A stretch of DNA of 64,000 nt from Bradyrhizobium sp. CCBAU 53421 (GCF_015291625.1 NZ_CP030047.1:5394001-5458000); one strand, 5' to 3'; numbered from the stretch's first letter, positions 43,006 through 52,745 are shown. Made by a program: numbers and translations. The notes: generated by a model not told the origin, from the letters alone.

Positions 43006-45087
43006 ATGAAAATCGGTACTCTCCTGACGGCTGCGATCGTCTCCTTGTCCGCGGTCGGCGGCGGCCTGGCGGCCTATGTCGCTGTCACGAAGTACCAGAC
43101 CATGGACAAGGTCTCGACCGCGCAGAGCCGGCTCGAGATCGTCCGCGCCGTCGGCGATATCCCGCGTTACATGAACCCCGAGCGTGGCTACGCCACCAAC
43201 CTGCTGCTTGGGGGAGCCACGATCGATCCGAAGCAGATCGCCGAGCTCGACCGTCAGCGTCAGCTGACCGACGGCGCGCTCGCCAAGGTCAACCAGGTGC
43301 GCACCATCCTGCCGGGATCGCTCGACGATGGCGAGGCGGTCGCGCGCGAGATCGACGCGCTGAAGGTGAAGTTTGCCGGGCTGCGCGATGCCATCGCGAC
43401 CGCAATCGCAGGGCCGGCCGATGCCCGCCGCGCCGCCGCCGGCAAGATCGTCGCCGACAATTCCGTGTTCAACGCCGGGGTCACCACGTTGCTCGACGAG
43501 CAGGTGCGCCGGCTCGCCGGCCTCGACGGCAACGCCTATCGCCAGGCCAGCTACGCCAACGTCGCCTGGATGCTGCGCGACACCGGCGGCCTCAATGCCA
43601 GCCTGCACAAGGCGCTGGTCGGCGCCAAGCGCGTCGCGACCGAACCGGAGAAGATGGAGCTCTATCGCTCGACCGGCCGCACCGAGCAGATCCTCTCGAC
43701 CTTGCAGGAACTGCGCAACAATCCGGCGACGCCGGCCAATGTCATGACCGCGCTCGGCAAGATGCAGGCTGACTATGTCGAGCGCTTCGGCAAGGCGCTG
43801 AAGCTCGCCAAGGAAGGCGCCGTGACCGGCAAGTACGAGCAGGATCTCGACACCTACTATCCGGAATCGCAGGTCGGCCTCGCCGCCATCATCACCGTGC
43901 GCGACGCGTTCTACGAGAATGCCGAGCAGGTGCTCGCGAGCGCCTATTGGTCGGCGCGCCTCAGCTTCGTGATCGCACTGGTCGGGCTGCTCGCGGTCAT
44001 CGCCGTCAGCGCCGGCCTGATCGTCGTGATCCGCCGCCGCATCCTGAACCCGATCGCCGCCCTCACCGGCCGGATGTCGCGGCTCGCCGCGGGCGAGGTC
44101 GCCGAAGCGATCCCCGGCGCCGCGCGCAACGACGAGATCGGCGCGATGGCCGCCGCCGTCCAGGTGTTCAAGGACAATAGGATCGAAGCCGACCGCCTCG
44201 CAAACGAGAAGGAAGCCGAGAACGACGTCAAGATGCGCCGCGCCCGCGTGCTCGACGATCTGACCCGCGCCTTCGAAGCTAAGGTCACGGAGCTGGTCGG
44301 CGGCCTGTCCGCAGCGTCTTCGGTGATGGAGGACACCGCGCAATCGATGTCCGCCACCGCGGCCGCCACCAACCGTCAGGCCGCGGTCGTCGCGGCGGCG
44401 TCGGATCAGACCTCGACCAATGTTCAGACCGTGGCGAGCGCCACCGAGGAACTGACCTCGTCGATCTCGGAGATCGCCCGTCAGGTTGCGACCTCGACCG
44501 AGATCGCCGCGCGCGCGGTCGACCATGCCCGCCGCACCGGCGACACCGCGCGCTCGCTCGCCGAAGGCGCCCAGAAGATCGGCGACGTCGTGACGCTGAT
44601 CCAGAGCATCGCGGCACAGACCAACCTACTCGCGCTCAACGCCACCATCGAGGCGGCCCGCGCCGGCGAGGCCGGCCGCGGCTTTGCCGTCGTCGCCTCG
44701 GAGGTGAAGTCGCTGGCCGGCCAGACCGCGAAGGCGACCACGGAGATCTCCGAGCAGATCACCGCGATCCAGACCGCGAGCGACGAGACCGTGACCGCGA
44801 TCCGGAGCGTCGTCGACGTCATCACCGAGATCGACCAGATCGGCACTGCGATTGCCGCCGCGATCGAGGAACAGGGCTCGGCGACCAAGGAGATCTCGCG
44901 CAGCGTTCAGGAAGCCGCGCGCGGAACCCAGGAAGTCAACTCCAACATCTCCGGCGTGCAGCGCGCCGCCGACGACACCGGCGCGGCGGCAACCCAGGTG
45001 CTGGGCGCAGCCGAGCAGCTCTCGACGCAGTCCAAGGACCTCGCCGGCCAGGTCAACCGCTTCCTCTCGGACGTGCGGGCGGCGTAG
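43006..45087 (+). CDS. Methyl-accepting chemotaxis protein
   Basis: A 693-residue receptor: N-terminal membrane helix (about 7-27), a periplasmic four-helix-type sensor of about 280 residues, a second membrane helix (about 315-340), a HAMP domain ([23 protein letters not shown]), and a long cytoplasmic signalling helix pair with the conserved hairpin tip [20 protein letters not shown]. It detects an unknown external signal and controls CheA. No che genes are adjacent, so it is an orphan receptor locus. There is no C-terminal CheR tether pentapeptide. Confidence 0.93.
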   Translation: MKIGTLLTAAIVSLSAVGGGLAAYVAVTKYQTMDKVSTAQSRLEIVRAVGDIPRYMNPERGYATNLLLGGATIDPKQIAELDRQRQLTDGALAKVNQVRTILPGSLDDGEAVAREIDALKVKFAGLRDAIATAIAGPADARRAAAGKIVADNSVFNAGVTTLLDEQVRRLAGLDGNAYRQASYANVAWMLRDTGGLNASLHKALVGAKRVATEPEKMELYRSTGRTEQILSTLQELRNNPATPANVMTALGKMQADYVERFGKALKLAKEGAVTGKYEQDLDTYYPESQVGLAAIITVRDAFYENAEQVLASAYWSARLSFVIALVGLLAVIAVSAGLIVVIRRRILNPIAALTGRMSRLAAGEVAEAIPGAARNDEIGAMAAAVQVFKDNRIEADRLANEKEAENDVKMRRARVLDDLTRAFEAKVTELVGGLSAASSVMEDTAQSMSATAAATNRQAAVVAAASDQTSTNVQTVASATEELTSSISEIARQVATSTEIAARAVDHARRTGDTARSLAEGAQKIGDVVTLIQSIAAQTNLLALNATIEAARAGEAGRGFAVVASEVKSLAGQTAKATTEISEQITAIQTASDETVTAIRSVVDVITEIDQIGTAIAAAIEEQGSATKEISRSVQEAARGTQEVNSNISGVQRAADDTGAAATQVLGAAEQLSTQSKDLAGQVNRFLSDVRAA

Positions 45088-45140
45088 TCGGGGGTCGCTG
45101 CGCTCGCAATGGCGACGCTGGATGAGGTCTAGCGATCCGT

Positions 45141-46304
45141 CTAGCCGCCCCGCAAACCGAGCACGCGGCGGGCGATCGCCTGGCGATGGACCTCGCTCGG
45201 GCCTTCGTAGACCCGCATCAGACGGGCCTTCTGCCAGAGCGCGTTGAGCGGCAATTCCAGCGTCACGCCGAGTGCGCCGAGCGTCTGCATGGCGTGGTCG
45301 CAGGCGTCATAGGCCATCTCGGTCGCGAACACCTTGATCATCGAGGCCTCGTGTCGGATGTCCTCGCCGCGGTCGGTCTTGTCGGCGGCCTCGCGCACCA
45401 TCAGCCGGCAGGCGTGCATGCGCGTCGAGATGTCCGCAATCCACCACTGGATCGCCTGGCGCTCGGCGAGCTTGACGCCGAAGGTCTCACGCTGCTTGGC
45501 GTGCTCGCACATCATGTCGAGCGCGCGCTTGGTGATGCCGACGCAGGTCGATCCCATCTCGAGCCGCCGTGTGCGCAGCCGCAGCTGCATCGGCGCGTAG
45601 CCCTTGCCGACTTCGCCGAGCACGGAGTCCTTCGGGATGCGGCAGTCCTCGAATACGATCTCATAGGTCGAACCGCCGCCGACCATCGGGATCTCACGCT
45701 CGATGATGAAGCCGGGCGTGCCCTTCTCGACGATGAAGGAGGTGATGCCGCCCTGGCGCTGGTCGTTGCCGACGCGCGCCATCACGATGATGAAGTCGGC
45801 GGCGCGCGCATTGCTGATCCAGATCTTGCGGCCGTTCAAGACCCACTGCTCGCCGTCGAGCACCGCGCGCGTCTTCATCCCTGCGGGATCGCCGCCGGCG
45901 CCGGGCTCGGAGATCGCGATCGCCGATGCCATCCGGCCCTCGATATAGGGCTGCAGATATTTCTTCTTCTGCGCGTCGGTGCCGACCGCCTGCAGCATGC
46001 GCAGGTTCGGCGAGTCCGGCGGCAGCACGAACGGCACGCAGCTGCGGCCGAGCTCTTCGTGCACCGCCGCCATCGTGCGCGTCGGCAAATCGTGGCCGCC
46101 GAGATCCTCGGGCGCATCGAGACCCCAGAGGCCGAGCTCCTTGGAGACGTCGCGCAGCCGCTTGCGTTGCTCCGCGGTGAGCTCGGGATGATCGCTGCCG
46201 GGCAGCTTCGATTTCAGATATTGCGGCTCCAGCGGAATGAGTTCGCGATCGACGAATCTCGCGACGGTCTCGCGGATCATGGCTGTCTGTTCATCATCCC
46301 TCAT
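45141..46304 (-). CDS. Acyl-CoA dehydrogenase
   Basis: A 387-residue FAD-dependent acyl-CoA dehydrogenase. It has the N-terminal helical domain, the FAD-binding ISEPGAGGDPAGMKT and WVLNGRKIWISNA segments, DCRIPKDSVLGEVGKGY, the C-terminal helical domain with ALGVTLELPLNALW, and YEGPSEVHRQAIAR, as in the FadE-like / long-chain group. It oxidises acyl-CoA to 2-enoyl-CoA in the cytoplasm. GAGGAATCCCAG precedes the ATG. No other beta-oxidation gene is beside it. Confidence 0.9.
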   Translation of the reverse strand: MRDDEQTAMIRETVARFVDRELIPLEPQYLKSKLPGSDHPELTAEQRKRLRDVSKELGLWGLDAPEDLGGHDLPTRTMAAVHEELGRSCVPFVLPPDSPNLRMLQAVGTDAQKKKYLQPYIEGRMASAIAISEPGAGGDPAGMKTRAVLDGEQWVLNGRKIWISNARAADFIIVMARVGNDQRQGGITSFIVEKGTPGFIIEREIPMVGGGSTYEIVFEDCRIPKDSVLGEVGKGYAPMQLRLRTRRLEMGSTCVGITKRALDMMCEHAKQRETFGVKLAERQAIQWWIADISTRMHACRLMVREAADKTDRGEDIRHEASMIKVFATEMAYDACDHAMQTLGALGVTLELPLNALWQKARLMRVYEGPSEVHRQAIARRVLGLRGG

Positions 46305-46587
46305 CTGGGATTCCTCGCCTGTGCTGTTTCGCTTCACAAAACCAGTAGCGCATTTTTTGTCGGCAGGAATAGCGCAAACGCGCGCTGACACTCACTGTCG
46401 CGCAATGGTTTCATGGTGCGGAATTCAATATCCCGCGGCGCGGTCGGCGCGTGCGCAATTGCGCAGAACGCTCGGGCGCGTGAGCAGCCGATCGCGCAGC
46501 ACGAGGTTATTGGCTGCAAGGAAGCGATCGACGATCGGTGCTCAAATCGCCGATGCTGCCGTGCCTCCGCACTGGTCGGATCATGCG

Positions 46588-47265
46588 CTACTCGGCAAAG
46601 CCGACGTAGCGGACAAAGTCGCTGTTGGCCTCGCGGTCCGACCGCACCGCGTTGGCGGCAAAGCTGTCGTCGGGATAACCCATCGCGACGCAGGTCATGA
46701 TCACCTGGTCCTCCGGGATGTTGGCGACCTCGCGCACGATGTCTGAACGCATGATGCCCTGGCCGTTGATGACGCTGCCGAGGCCGCGATCCCAGGCCGC
46801 CAGCACGATGCCGTAGCAGAGCGCGCCGAGGTCGAAATGGCAGACCGCGCCGGGATCGAGGATCCGGTCGTAGGCCAGGACCAGCGAGACCGGGGCGTCG
46901 AACTGGCGGAAGCCGCGCAGCACCCAATCCTGCCGCATCGGCTTGTCGTCGCGGGCAATCCCCATCGCCCCGAACAGCTTCTTGGCGATATCGACCTGAC
47001 GGCCACGGTGCACGCCCTGGTACTCGCCATGGCTGACGATGTCGCGCTTCGCCTTGGCGCCGGCGATCATCTCCTCCATGTTGCGGCGGCGCACTTCCTC
47101 CAGCGGCTCCCCGGTCAGGACGTGGACATGCCAGGGCTGGGTGTTCATCGAGGACGGCGCGCGCTTGGCCACCTCGATGATCTCCTCGACGGTCGCCCGC
47201 GACACCGGCTGCTTCTTGAACCCGCGCACGCTTTTGCGTGTCTGTACCAGCGTCTCGAATTCCAT
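46588..47265 (-). CDS. Nitroreductase-family protein
   Basis: A 225-residue FMN-dependent nitroreductase fold: RKSVRGFKKQPVSRATVEEI, APSSMNTQPWHVHVLTGEPL, FDLGALCYGIVLAAWDRGLG, IPEDQVIMTCVAMGYPDD. These homodimers reduce nitroaromatics, quinones or flavins with NAD(P)H. The start is at MEFETLVQTR; eleven extra upstream codons are basic and non-conserved. The substrate is not predictable. The 283-base gap on its 3' side holds no gene. Confidence 0.9.
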   Translation of the reverse strand: MEFETLVQTRKSVRGFKKQPVSRATVEEIIEVAKRAPSSMNTQPWHVHVLTGEPLEEVRRRNMEEMIAGAKAKRDIVSHGEYQGVHRGRQVDIAKKLFGAMGIARDDKPMRQDWVLRGFRQFDAPVSLVLAYDRILDPGAVCHFDLGALCYGIVLAAWDRGLGSVINGQGIMRSDIVREVANIPEDQVIMTCVAMGYPDDSFAANAVRSDREANSDFVRYVGFAE

Positions 47266-47415
47266 TCCCCGCTTCCCCCATTTTGTTCCGCGCTGCACAC
47301 GGAATTTTCTAACGGCTATCCGGGCATTTTATAGACAAATTCGGTCGTGGGAACTTGATCGGGCCAAGAATCCGATATCCAATCCGGCCACTGGTTTGGT
47401 TTAGGGAGAACCCAG

Positions 47416-47577
47416 ATGAAGCGGATTTTCTTGGCGGCCGTGATCGCGACCTTTGCCGCCGGTTCGGCATTTGCTCAGGACGCCTCCTGCGAGACGAAAG
47501 CCGTCGGCAAGGACGGCAAGCCGCTGGCCGGCGCGGCCAAGACCTCGTTCATGAAGAAGTGCCAGAGCGGCGCCTGA
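47416..47577 (+). CDS. PsiF-repeat-like secreted peptide (53 aa)
   Basis: A signal peptide (MKRIFLAAVIATFAAGSAFA) followed by one PsiF-like repeat: CETKAVGKDGKPLAGAAKTS with the closing FMKKCQSGA, i.e. two cysteines framing K..GKPL.GAA..SFM. PsiF is a phosphate-starvation-inducible protein of unknown function in enterobacteria; short one-repeat forms are common in Bradyrhizobium. GGGAGAACCCAG precedes the ATG. Found from the sequence because it is shorter than typical gene-calling limits. Confidence 0.8.
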   Translation: MKRIFLAAVIATFAAGSAFAQDASCETKAVGKDGKPLAGAAKTSFMKKCQSGA

Positions 47578-47680
47578 GCCCCTCGCCGGCGCTGATTTAG
47601 CCCCCTCTATCGGGACAGAGCATCGGGTCGCGCAGGGCGCGGCCCGAACGGCTATTGGCGGGTCTCGCGCCCTAAGGCGC

Positions 47681-47926
47681 TCAGAACGAGACGCCGACCC
47701 GGACGCCCCGGCTCCAGACCCGACGGACGCGCTTGCGGGTGTTGCCGTGAAACATCTCAAAGCGTTCGGGCAGCTGGACCGGCTTCGAAAACTCCAGGCA
47801 GGCCCCACCGGCGGAATAGTCCACCAGGCGGCATTCGATCAGCGGCGCCTTCGGTTCGAGCTGGAGCTTGACCACGCTGGATACGCATCCTGAGGGACGA
47901 ACACGCGCAAATCGTCGGGGATGCAT
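47681..47926 (-). CDS. PilZ-domain protein (putative c-di-GMP receptor), 81 aa
   Basis: A single PilZ domain. The c-di-GMP-binding motifs RxxxR (RRFAR, residues 4-8) and (D/N)xSxxG (DYSAGG) are both intact, with the terminal strand VGVSF. Such one-domain proteins change conformation on c-di-GMP binding and act on motility or polysaccharide export partners. It lies just downstream (3' side) of the AraC gene region, transcribed in the same direction. Confidence 0.8.
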   Translation of the reverse strand: MHPRRFARVRPSGCVSSVVKLQLEPKAPLIECRLVDYSAGGACLEFSKPVQLPERFEMFHGNTRKRVRRVWSRGVRVGVSF

Positions 47927-47996
47927 CAGGCCGCCTCTGGTGGAATCGTACCAACAGATTCACCGCCGGCCGTTAAGATTCCGTTCAGGCCTATTG

Positions 47997-48968
47997 TTAC
48001 GTTTCGTGTCTGCCGGCGGCCGAATCGGCGCGTCCGGCGCCGGGGCGGCGCGAGGCCGCCAGCGTCTCCGACGGCGCTTCCCCGAACTGCGACCGGTAGC
48101 TCCTCGAGAAGTCGCTGAGGTGCCAGAACCCATAGGCCAGCGCGCAGGCCTTGACGCTGGGCGCACCGGCAAGCAGCTGCTTGCGCACCAGCCAGAGCCG
48201 GCGCAGCCGCAGATAGCGATGCAGGCTCATGCCTCGGTAACGCTGGATCGCGTCGTGCAGCGTACGCACCGACACGCCGATCTGCCTGGCGAGCTCGCCG
48301 CTGTAGATCGGGTGAGCGACGTCACCGGCCAGGACGGCGCGCGCGTCGTTGAAGACCTTGAACTGGCGCGTCGTATTGGCCCGCGTCGCCCACTTGGCCG
48401 GTACGATCTCGGCGAACGCGTTGTCGATCTCGGCGAGCAGCGTCTCCTTGATCGACGCGCCCGTGGCGAGCTCGGCAATCGTGACCTGATCCGACGTGAC
48501 GAGCAGAACCTGCCTCACCACCTCTCGCAACCGATCCTGCGCGCGTTGAGAAATCTCGTGAATGCTGAAATGAAGGCCAGGCTTCGGCCAGCCGCGGTCG
48601 ACGATCTCCGGCGTGAACATCAGCGAGACATATTGGCGGGGCGTCTCCTCCACGGAGGTGTAGAACGCGCCGCCGCCGCCGAGCACGATCACCGCACGAT
48701 CTCGCTCGACGCCGTTGAACCGCATCGGAACGCCGTCATCCATCGTGAAGCCGACCGCGGTGGTATGCCGCGCAAGCTGCGCGTCGACGATCCGCGGGAA
48801 CGACTGCGTATAGTTGAGCTCGCATCCCGGCAAACTCAGGATGACCTGCTCGGCCGAAATCTTCCGCGCAAGTGGCGTGAAATCAACATCCAGATCTCGG
48901 ATCGAACTCCGGAATGCGTCAACATCGTCAAAACGAAAGACTCTCGGCACCAGCAACGGCGCCGTCAA
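47997..48968 (-). CDS. AraC-family transcriptional regulator
   Basis: A 323-residue regulator. The N-terminal part (about 1-200) is an AraC-binding-like sensing domain (CELNYTQSFPRIVDAQLARH, NGVERDRAVIVLGGGGAFYT). The C-terminal AraC helix-turn-helix pair runs to about residue 305 (IYSGELARQIGVSVRTLHDA, CALAYGFWHLSDFSRSYRSQFG). It starts with TTG, seven bases after GGAG. It is divergent from a DUF2336 gene, with shared TTTTAGAGACC elements upstream of both. Confidence 0.85.
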   Translation of the reverse strand: MTAPLLVPRVFRFDDVDAFRSSIRDLDVDFTPLARKISAEQVILSLPGCELNYTQSFPRIVDAQLARHTTAVGFTMDDGVPMRFNGVERDRAVIVLGGGGAFYTSVEETPRQYVSLMFTPEIVDRGWPKPGLHFSIHEISQRAQDRLREVVRQVLLVTSDQVTIAELATGASIKETLLAEIDNAFAEIVPAKWATRANTTRQFKVFNDARAVLAGDVAHPIYSGELARQIGVSVRTLHDAIQRYRGMSLHRYLRLRRLWLVRKQLLAGAPSVKACALAYGFWHLSDFSRSYRSQFGEAPSETLAASRRPGAGRADSAAGRHET

Positions 48969-48987
48969 ATGACTGCTCCTGTGAAAT

Positions 48988-49277
48988 GGTCTCTAAAACT
49001 TGCGCGCGGCGCAGCACAGAGCGCGCCGGCCGGGTTGATAAATCGCGTGCACAAATTGCGAATCGTCCAAAGAAATTCAATCGGGAGAAATGCGGTCCGT
49101 CGGCCGAACCGGACAATCTGGCAAAACAGCGCTGCTGCCGAATTTCGATAGTGTTTGCCGGTATATCCACCGGCGGGATCAGCCTCCACAGCAATTTCTA
49201 TACCCCTATTAAAGATTCGGGGAGCAGATTGATGTCGGGAACGATGATGTTCCCCGTCGCGGACCATTTTAGAGACC
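48988..49277. promoter_or_regulatory. Divergent control region with paired TTTTAGAGACC and two hairpins
   Basis: GGTCTCTAAAA (48,988-48,998) and TTTTAGAGACC (49,267-49,277) are an exact 11-bp inverted pair. Each reads TTTTAGAGACC toward its own gene, just upstream of the two divergent starts. In between are GGGAAC-GATGAT-GTTCCC (49,237-49,254) and CCCC...GGGG around TATTAAAGATTC (49,204-49,223). The stretch holds no gene. Confidence 0.45.
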
Positions 49278-49280
49278 GCA

Positions 49281-50054
49281 ATGACAGTCATTGCCTCGCC
49301 CGATCTTATTGCCAAGCTCGACCAAGTCTTGAGAGCCGGTCCCCCGGACCTCCGCACACGCATGTTGCAGGAGGTGGCCGGGCTGTTTCTCGACGACGCT
49401 CACCGCCTCAGCGAGCGCCACGTCAAGCTGTTCGACGACATCCTGATCCGTCTGACCGAAAGCGTCGAACTGCGGACCCTCACCACGCTGAGCCGCTCGC
49501 TCGCCGACTTGCATCTGGTGCCGCGGGAGCTCGCCCGCCGGCTGGCCAACCACGACGATGCCGATGTCGCCGCGCCGATCCTGCGGAAATGCGAGTGCAT
49601 TCCGGACGCCGATCTGATCGACATTGCCTGGATGCGGGCCGAGGGACATCTCTGCGCAATCGCGGGACGCAAGGCCGTCAATCAGGAGCTCACGGACATT
49701 CTGTTGATGCGCGGCGACTGCAATGTGCTGCGCGCTCTCGCGCGCAATCCCGGCGCGGACATGACCAGCGCCGGCCTTGCCATGATGGTCGATGCCGCCG
49801 AACACGATGAGGACATCGCAGGCGCCTTGGTGTCGCGCAAGGATCTGCCGCACCGCGTGCTTGCCGACCTCGTGATGCGATCCACGCCGCGCCGGCAGGC
49901 CCGGCTGCTCAAGATCGCACGTGCCGAGATCCGGCACGCGATCCGCGCCATCATCCATGCCAGTGCAGCCCGCGCCTCGGCAAGCCCGCCAGCCACGATC
50001 GACTATGCGGAGGCGCGGGCCACGGTGATCGCGAAGCGCTCTCGGGCCGTGTGA
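49281..50054 (+). CDS. DUF2336 protein
   Basis: A 257-residue, almost entirely helical, HEAT-like protein of the DUF2336 family, found mainly in alphaproteobacteria: RTRMLQEVAGLFLDDAHRLS, VELRTLTTLSRSLADLHLVP, LARRLANHDDADVAAPILRK, ILLMRGDCNVLRALARNPGA, LVSRKDLPHRVLADLV. The function is not established; repeats like these normally bind proteins. It overlaps the following PilZ gene by four bases (GTGA), which strongly suggests translational coupling and a joint role. Confidence 0.82.
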   Translation: MTVIASPDLIAKLDQVLRAGPPDLRTRMLQEVAGLFLDDAHRLSERHVKLFDDILIRLTESVELRTLTTLSRSLADLHLVPRELARRLANHDDADVAAPILRKCECIPDADLIDIAWMRAEGHLCAIAGRKAVNQELTDILLMRGDCNVLRALARNPGADMTSAGLAMMVDAAEHDEDIAGALVSRKDLPHRVLADLVMRSTPRRQARLLKIARAEIRHAIRAIIHASAARASASPPATIDYAEARATVIAKRSRAV

Positions 50055-50365
50055 GTGCTGCAATGACATACGGTGACCGCAGGGCGGATCGCGTCAAGCT
50101 CGAGACGCGTCACCCCGTTAATCTGATGGGTGTCGACGGCACGTGGCGGCGGAGCTGCATCCTGCTCGACGTCTCGCAGACCGGCGCCCGGCTCGAGGTC
50201 GACGGAACGCTTGATGTGCTGAAGGCGCAGGAATTCTTCCTGGTGTTGTCCTCGCGGGGACTGGCGTTTCGCCGCTGCGAGCTGGTGCGTGTCGACGGCA
50301 CCGAGATCGGCGTGCGATTCATCGAGGAACGAAAGCGAAAGGGACGCGCCGTCATTCCGAGATGA
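50051..50365 (+). CDS. PilZ-domain protein coupled to DUF2336 (104 aa)
   Basis: A PilZ domain with RxxxR (RRADR) and DxSxxG (DVSQTG) motifs intact, and a final strand IGVRFIEE. It is expected to bind c-di-GMP. The GTG start overlaps the stop of the DUF2336 gene (GTGA); an ATG four codons later is an alternative. It has a basic tail (RKRKGRAVIPR). The pair suggests that the DUF2336 protein is a partner or target of the c-di-GMP sensor; this is inference. Confidence 0.85.
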   Translation: MSAAMTYGDRRADRVKLETRHPVNLMGVDGTWRRSCILLDVSQTGARLEVDGTLDVLKAQEFFLVLSSRGLAFRRCELVRVDGTEIGVRFIEERKRKGRAVIPR

Positions 50366-50402
50366 GGATTGGCGGCAACCGCCCCGAGGGGAAATTGACG
50401 AC

Positions 50403-50594
50403 ATGACCATGCAGAGAGCGACCAACATCGCGGTATCGGCCGTCTCCGCCGCACCACTCCGCGGCACCATCGCAATCGACTGCGCCGGCACCGTCGCGAC
50501 GTTCGAGATCGACGAGGAGCTCGCACATCGGCTGTGCGCCGATCTGGAACGGTTCCTGACCCAGGTGCCGCGCCGGTCCCGCGCAGCGCGGTGA
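50403..50594 (+). CDS. Small hypothetical protein (63 aa)
   Basis: MTMQRATNIAVSAVSAAPLR, GTIAIDCAGTVATFEIDEEL, AHRLCADLERFLTQVPRRSR: a short beta-hairpin plus helix protein. GAGGGGAAA lies upstream of the ATG, and it starts 37 bases after the PilZ gene, so it is probably the third gene of that unit. No family recognised. Confidence 0.6.
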   Translation: MTMQRATNIAVSAVSAAPLRGTIAIDCAGTVATFEIDEELAHRLCADLERFLTQVPRRSRAAR

Positions 50595-50618
50595 CCTTGA
50601 ACGGCGGGCTGCCGCGCC

Positions 50619-51494
50619 CTACGCGCGCTTGAAGCGATAGTCGAAGCGGTCGCCGTCCGCCGTGATCAGGCCGACCGTCGGGGCCGGAAAATGGATCGGC
50701 AGGATCAGCGTGTCGGTCCCGGCAACCGAGGCAAAGAACTTGCGCCGCGAGACCGACGATTGCTTCGGGTCCCAATCCGGCTTGGCCGACCACTCGGGCT
50801 CGCGGCACTGGATCGCGTGGTGCATCAGGTCGCCGGCGACCACCGCGCGCTGCCCCTTCGAGAAGATGTTGACGCAGCAATGACAGGGCGAATGGCCCGG
50901 CGTCGGCGTCAGCGTCACGGTGTCGTCGAGCGCATAGTCGTCGTCGACCAGCAGCGCCTGCCCGGCTTCGACGATCGGCAGGCAATTGTCGCGAAACACC
51001 GTGCCGGGCGGATTGGCGCCCCTGGCGTTCTCGGCCTCCCAGGCCGCGTACTCGCCCTTGTGGAAGACGTATTTCGCGTTCGGGAAAGTCGGCACCCAGC
51101 GTCCGTCGCGCAGCGTGGTGTTCCAGCCGGTGTGGTCGATATGCAGATGGGTGCAGAACACGTAGTCGATCTGCTCATAGGAGATGCCGAGTGCGAACAG
51201 CTCGTTGCGCCAGCGCTCCTTGCCGGGGAAATCGAACGGCGGCGGGTGTCCCTTGTCCTCGCCGGTGCAGGTGTCGACCAGGATGGTGTAGCGCGGCGTC
51301 CGCACCACGAAGGTCTGGTAGGTGATCACCATCATGCCGCGCGCGGCGTCGAAGACCTCCGGCTCCATCGTCTTCAAATGATGCTTGAACATACCGTCGT
51401 CATAGGTCGGGAAGAAATCCTGCGGCCGCCGCCACGGCCCTTCGCGCTCGATCACTGCGTCGATCGTGATGTCGCCGATCCTGATCTGCTTCAT
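50619..51494 (-). CDS. MBL-fold metallo-hydrolase
   Basis: A 291-residue metallo-beta-lactamase-fold hydrolase. The zinc motif is complete: THLHIDH (His116, His118, Asp120, His121), His201 (TPGHSPCH) and Asp222 (VVAGDLMHH). Overall similarity is to the quorum-quenching lactonase / AttM-like and general MBL hydrolases; the substrate is unknown. No signal peptide. It converges with the small gene downstream of the PilZ pair. Confidence 0.88.
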   Translation of the reverse strand: MKQIRIGDITIDAVIEREGPWRRPQDFFPTYDDGMFKHHLKTMEPEVFDAARGMMVITYQTFVVRTPRYTILVDTCTGEDKGHPPPFDFPGKERWRNELFALGISYEQIDYVFCTHLHIDHTGWNTTLRDGRWVPTFPNAKYVFHKGEYAAWEAENARGANPPGTVFRDNCLPIVEAGQALLVDDDYALDDTVTLTPTPGHSPCHCCVNIFSKGQRAVVAGDLMHHAIQCREPEWSAKPDWDPKQSSVSRRKFFASVAGTDTLILPIHFPAPTVGLITADGDRFDYRFKRA

Positions 51495-51695
51495 GCCGTT
51501 TCGCTCCCGCTTTTTTGTGAAGCGTAGCGGGCGGCCCTTCGCCCGACAAGCCGAGCACCGCGCAGCGCGCCATGCGGCTTTGCATCACTGGATATCGTCA
51601 TGCCGCAATTCATCCGAAATGTTGGCCATGCTGTAGGGAACGATCCGGCGCGCGATTGAGATTGCGGAGCCCTATCCAGCAAGGAAACGTATAGC

Positions 51696-52670
51696 TTGGG
51701 CAGGAAATTGAACTACGCGGCAGCGGCGCTCGTTACTGTCGCCGCCGGAATCTACCTCAACAACTCCAGCCTTCTCGCAACCCACCCCGGCGGCAAGCCC
51801 CTGCTGCTCGCCCATCGCGGCATGGCGCAGCGCTTCGACGAACGCAACCTCCGGAACGACACCTGCACCGCGGCGCGCATGCTGCCGTCGACCCATGACT
51901 TTCTCGAGAACACGATCCGCTCGATGCAGGCGAGCTTCGCGCGCGGCGCCGATATCGTCGAGCTCGACATCCACCCGACGACCGATGGCGAATTCGCGGT
52001 GTTTCACGACTGGACCGTCGATTGCCGCACCGACGGCCAGGGCGTCACCCGCGAACAGCCGATGGCGCGGCTGAAGATGCTCGATATCGGCTATGGCTAC
52101 ACCGCCGATGACGGCAAGACCTTTCCATTCCGCGGCAAGGGCATCGGCTTGATGCCGTCGCTGGACGAGGTGCTCGAGACCTTTCCGGACCGCCGGTTCC
52201 TGATCAACGTCAAGAGCCGCGATCCCGCCGAGGGCGAGAAGCTCGCAGCGGTCCTGAACCGGCTCCCGGCCGAACGGCGCAAGCTGATCATGGTCTACGG
52301 CGGCGACGAGCCGATCGCGGCGATCCGCCGTCTTGCGCCGGAGACGCGGACCATTTCGCGCGCGGCGATCAAGAGGTGCCTCGTTCGGTATCTCGGCTAT
52401 GGCTGGACCGGCATCGTGCCCGACGCCTGCCGCAACGCCATCGTGCTGGTGCCGATCAACTACGCGCCGTGGCTCTGGGGCTGGCCGGACCGCTTCCTCA
52501 ACCGCATGGCGGCGGCGAACAGCGCGGTGTTCGCACTCGGGCCCTATCAGGGCGGCGAATTCTCGACCGGCGTCGACGATGCCGATCTGTTGAAACGCCT
52601 GCCTGAACACTACTCGGGTGGAATCTGGACCAACGAAATCGAGACCATCGCACGGCTCACCGGCCGGTAA
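51696..52670 (+). CDS. Glycerophosphodiester phosphodiesterase-family protein
   Basis: A 324-residue protein with an N-terminal hydrophobic anchor (YAAAALVTVAAGIYL) and a GDPD TIM barrel: LLAHRGMAQRFDERN (catalytic His-Arg), ENTIRSMQASFARGADIVELDIHPTTDGEFAVFHDWTVDCRT (metal-binding Glu/Asp and second catalytic His), LINVKSRDP. It would cleave glycerophosphodiesters in the periplasm to glycerol-3-phosphate and an alcohol. There is an insertion between HRG and ENT longer than usual. It starts with TTG after AAGGAAACG; no ATG is near. Confidence 0.82.
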   Translation: MGRKLNYAAAALVTVAAGIYLNNSSLLATHPGGKPLLLAHRGMAQRFDERNLRNDTCTAARMLPSTHDFLENTIRSMQASFARGADIVELDIHPTTDGEFAVFHDWTVDCRTDGQGVTREQPMARLKMLDIGYGYTADDGKTFPFRGKGIGLMPSLDEVLETFPDRRFLINVKSRDPAEGEKLAAVLNRLPAERRKLIMVYGGDEPIAAIRRLAPETRTISRAAIKRCLVRYLGYGWTGIVPDACRNAIVLVPINYAPWLWGWPDRFLNRMAAANSAVFALGPYQGGEFSTGVDDADLLKRLPEHYSGGIWTNEIETIARLTGR

Positions 52671-52745
52671 ATCCGGCGCCTTCCGTCATCTCGCCGTCAT
52701 AGAAATCATGCGACTGAAGCGGCTCGTCGCATCGAGGATAACGCT

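Noticed and set aside
42985..44526. A 513-codon minus-strand frame opposite the chemoreceptor
   Set aside because: Shadow of the chemoreceptor gene, with low-complexity composition and no motif.
46452..46465. TGCGCAATTGCGCA palindrome, also present at 19,623
   Set aside because: Short, GC-rich and found once inside a repeat element; a chance or repeat-derived occurrence is enough.
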